DNA of 64,000 bases, taken from the NCBI RefSeq assembly GCF_005116445.1, contig NZ_SWBQ01000001.1, positions 186,001 through 250,000 on the forward strand. Direction: 5' to 3'. Origin of the DNA: Pedobacter frigoris (GTDB taxonomy: Bacteria > Bacteroidota > Bacteroidia > Sphingobacteriales > Sphingobacteriaceae). The translations under genes and the position numbers were made by a program. Below, in pieces: positions 61,893-64,000 of this stretch; position 1 is the stretch's first letter; the number at the start of each line of letters is the position of its first letter. The notes beneath the pieces were generated by a model, which was given only the letters and a program-made list of their open reading frames with translations, was not told where the DNA came from and ran no database searches.

Positions 61893-64000
61893 ATGTTTGA
61901 TAAAATAATTCAATTTTCTATAAAGAATAAGCTCATCATTGGTTTAATGATGCTTGCCCTGATCATTTGGGGAGCTTATTCCATTAAAAATCTACCCATT
62001 GATGCGGTGCCTGATATTACCAATAACCAGGTGCAGATCATTTCGCAGGCACCAAGCCTTGGTGCCCAGGAGGTAGAACAATTCATTACTGCTCCGATAG
62101 AGCTGGCAATGGCAAATATCCCTGAAGTGATCGAGAAAAGGTCGATTTCCAGGTCCGGCATTTCCGTGATTACCATCGTTTTTGAAGATGATACCGATAT
62201 ATACTGGGCAAGGCAACAGGTATCTGCCCAGTTGAAAGAAGCGGAAAATAACATTCCTGATGGGTTGGCACAACCGGCACTAGCACCAATTACAACTGGC
62301 CTTGGGGAGATTTACCAATATGTGCTTCATACCAAAAAGGGGTATGAAGGTAAGTATAGCGCAACCGATTTGCGCAGCCTGCAGGACTGGGTGGTTAGGA
62401 CCCAACTTGCGGGTACTAAAGGAGTGGCCGAAGTGAGCGGATGGGGTGGTTATGTCAAACAATACGAGATTGCGCTCGACAATGAAAAGCTGAACTCCAA
62501 TAATGTAACCATCTCCCAGATTTATGAGGCACTGGAAAATAACAACGAAAATACCGGGGGTTCTTATATAGAGCAACAAAGCAATGCCTATACCATCAGG
62601 GGTATCGGACAGGTAAAATCACTGGATGATATTGAAAAGATTGTAGTGAAGAATGTCGGGGGAGTACCTGTGCTGATAAGAGACATCGGTACTGTGCAGT
62701 TCGGCAGAGCAACCAGGTATGGGGCTGTCACTAGAAATGGAACGGGTGAAGTGGTAGCCGGTATTACACTGATGCTGAAAGGCGAGAATTTTAATCAGGT
62801 CATAGAAAATGTAAAAGAGCGCATTGTTCAAATTCAGAAATCCTTGCCTGAAGGTGTGATTATTGAACCTTTTATAGACAGGACTGAACTGGTGGGACGT
62901 TCCATCAGCACGGTACAAAAGAACCTCATTGAAGGTGCGCTCATTGTGATTTTTGTATTGCTGCTGTTGCTGGGCAACTGGAGGGCCGGCCTTATTGTGG
63001 CCTCTGTAATTCCATTGTCTATGCTCTTTGCATTTGCCATGATGCGGCTTTTTGGTGTGTCTGGCAACTTGATGAGTTTAGGAGCGATAGATTTTGGTTT
63101 GATTGTAGACGGTGCCGTTATTATTGTAGAGGCCATCATTTTCAGGCTGACTGAAAGTAAATTGTTTAAAGAGAAACCGCTGTTGAGTCAACCTGAAATG
63201 GATCAGGAGGTATTTACTGCTTCTTCTAAGATCAGGGCCAGCGCTACTTTTGGCGAGATCATCATACTGATCGTTTATCTGCCGCTATTGTCGCTGGTAG
63301 GTATAGAGGGCAAGATGTTTAAGCCAATGGCTCAGACGGTGGTATTTGCGATTATAGGGGCGTTTATATTGTCGCTGACCTACGTGCCAATGATCAGTGC
63401 GCTGTTACTTAGTAAAAGTACGGTGCATAAAAGAAATATCTCCGACAGGATCATGGACTTTTTTAAGCGTGTTTATCAGCCTATGCTGGAATGGGTGCTA
63501 AGGTTTAAAAAACTGGTGGTAAGCGCTGCATTGGTGCTGTTTATATTTACAGTTTGGGTATTCAGTACAATGGGAGGCGAATTTTTGCCGCAATTGGAAG
63601 AGGGGGATCTTGCCGTTGAAATTGCCATGTCGCAGGGTACATCACTAACCCAGGTCGTGGAAACCTTTGGTAAAGCTGAAAAGATACTGAAAGATAGGTT
63701 TCCTGAGGTGAAGCAGGTGGTAACCCGGATAGGAAGTGCTGAAATCCCTACTGATCCCATGCCGGTAGAGCGTGGGGATATGATGGTTGCCATGCTGCCG
63801 AAAGAAGAGTGGACATCGGCCAAGACCAAAGAAGAAATGTCTGAAAAGATGGAAGAGGCTTTGTCCTTGCTGCCAGGCGTGAGTATAGAGATCACGCAGC
63901 CGATGCAGATGCGTTTCAATGAGCTGATGACTGGCGTACGGCAGGACGTGGCCATTAAGATCTATGGGGAAGACCTGGACGTGCTTGCGCAGCAGGCTGC
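61893..64000 (+). CDS. Heavy-metal RND efflux transporter CusA/CzcA (partial, 3' cut)
   Basis: Starts at ATG 61893 (MFDKIIQFSIKNKLIIGLMM) and runs open to the window edge, giving 702 residues of an expected about 1040 or, in Bacteroidota fusions with a TolC part, about 1440. First helix, porter domains (LPIDAVPDITNNQVQIIS, GVAEVSGWGGYVKQYEIALD), TM2-TM6 (EGALIVIFVLLLLLGNWRAG) and the HME-type TM4 motif DFGLIVDGAVIIVEAII, with the charged residues of proton relay typical of CzcA/CusA. After TM6-TM7 the second porter half begins (GGEFLPQLEEGDLAVEI). It pumps Cu/Ag or Zn/Co/Ni/Cd from the periplasm outwards; the DFG-type motif does not by itself settle which. Confidence 0.95.
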   Translation, partial: MFDKIIQFSIKNKLIIGLMMLALIIWGAYSIKNLPIDAVPDITNNQVQIISQAPSLGAQEVEQFITAPIELAMANIPEVIEKRSISRSGISVITIVFEDDTDIYWARQQVSAQLKEAENNIPDGLAQPALAPITTGLGEIYQYVLHTKKGYEGKYSATDLRSLQDWVVRTQLAGTKGVAEVSGWGGYVKQYEIALDNEKLNSNNVTISQIYEALENNNENTGGSYIEQQSNAYTIRGIGQVKSLDDIEKIVVKNVGGVPVLIRDIGTVQFGRATRYGAVTRNGTGEVVAGITLMLKGENFNQVIENVKERIVQIQKSLPEGVIIEPFIDRTELVGRSISTVQKNLIEGALIVIFVLLLLLGNWRAGLIVASVIPLSMLFAFAMMRLFGVSGNLMSLGAIDFGLIVDGAVIIVEAIIFRLTESKLFKEKPLLSQPEMDQEVFTASSKIRASATFGEIIILIVYLPLLSLVGIEGKMFKPMAQTVVFAIIGAFILSLTYVPMISALLLSKSTVHKRNISDRIMDFFKRVYQPMLEWVLRFKKLVVSAALVLFIFTVWVFSTMGGEFLPQLEEGDLAVEIAMSQGTSLTQVVETFGKAEKILKDRFPEVKQVVTRIGSAEIPTDPMPVERGDMMVAMLPKEEWTSAKTKEEMSEKMEEALSLLPGVSIEITQPMQMRFNELMTGVRQDVAIKIYGEDLDVLAQQA

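Overview
The window is a stretch of chromosome from a member of the Bacteroidota, most likely Sphingobacteriaceae (Pedobacter or a close relative). This is inferred from several features seen together: a SusC/SusD pair behind an ECF sigma/FecR switch, a histone-H1-like mini-protein, LytS/LytR and sigma-54 two-component pairs, an FtsZ with a long variable tail, and promoters of the Bacteroidota type (-33 TTG, -7 TAnnTTTG). No rRNA, tRNA, CRISPR array, prophage or transposase gene was seen.

Layout. 0-8.7 kb is core: ftsZ; an alpha-oxoamine synthase (sphingolipid or sulfonolipid type); a histone-H1-like gene; a minus-strand run of an ACP-phosphodiesterase-like gene, ligA and dapA; and tyrS. 8.7-15.8 kb is a sigma/FecR/SusC/SusD uptake locus with no hydrolase. 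15.9-23.4 kb is a LysR regulator divergent from a four-gene operon that reads as lysine catabolism through aminoadipate semialdehyde, 2-oxoadipate and D-2-hydroxyglutarate. 23.4-29.7 kb holds a broken carboxypeptidase-regulatory-domain gene, a DUF234-type ATPase with a perfect 25-bp palindrome at its start codon, and a penicillin-acylase / small membrane protein / LuxE-like operon. 30-37.4 kb holds a TonB-dependent receptor and an alpha-glucosidase/glycogen branching enzyme pair.

37.3-44.7 kb is the least ordinary region: an envelope CHAT (caspase-like) peptidase with TPRs, overlapping a PKD/beta-barrel protein, next to a lipoprotein and divergent from an ECF sigma factor with a membrane TPR partner. 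44.7-48.2 kb is a LytS/LytR pair whose kinase carries a thioredoxin-like sensor lacking CxxC. 48.2-56.7 kb is a MacAB-TolC-like efflux operon ending in its own NtrC/NtrB-type pair, with a candidate sigma-54 promoter and upstream activator sites. 57-61.3 kb has single housekeeping-type genes (a GlmU-like acyltransferase, an FKBP isomerase, a DCC-family membrane protein, a TIGR01777 epimerase, a methyltransferase). 61.3-64 kb begins a heavy-metal efflux locus: a small Cys/His-rich secreted protein and a CusA/CzcA pump cut by the window end.

Related GTCATCCTGA palindromic repeats (REP-like) sit in three intergenic gaps. Functions are read from motifs and remembered family features only; no database search was possible.
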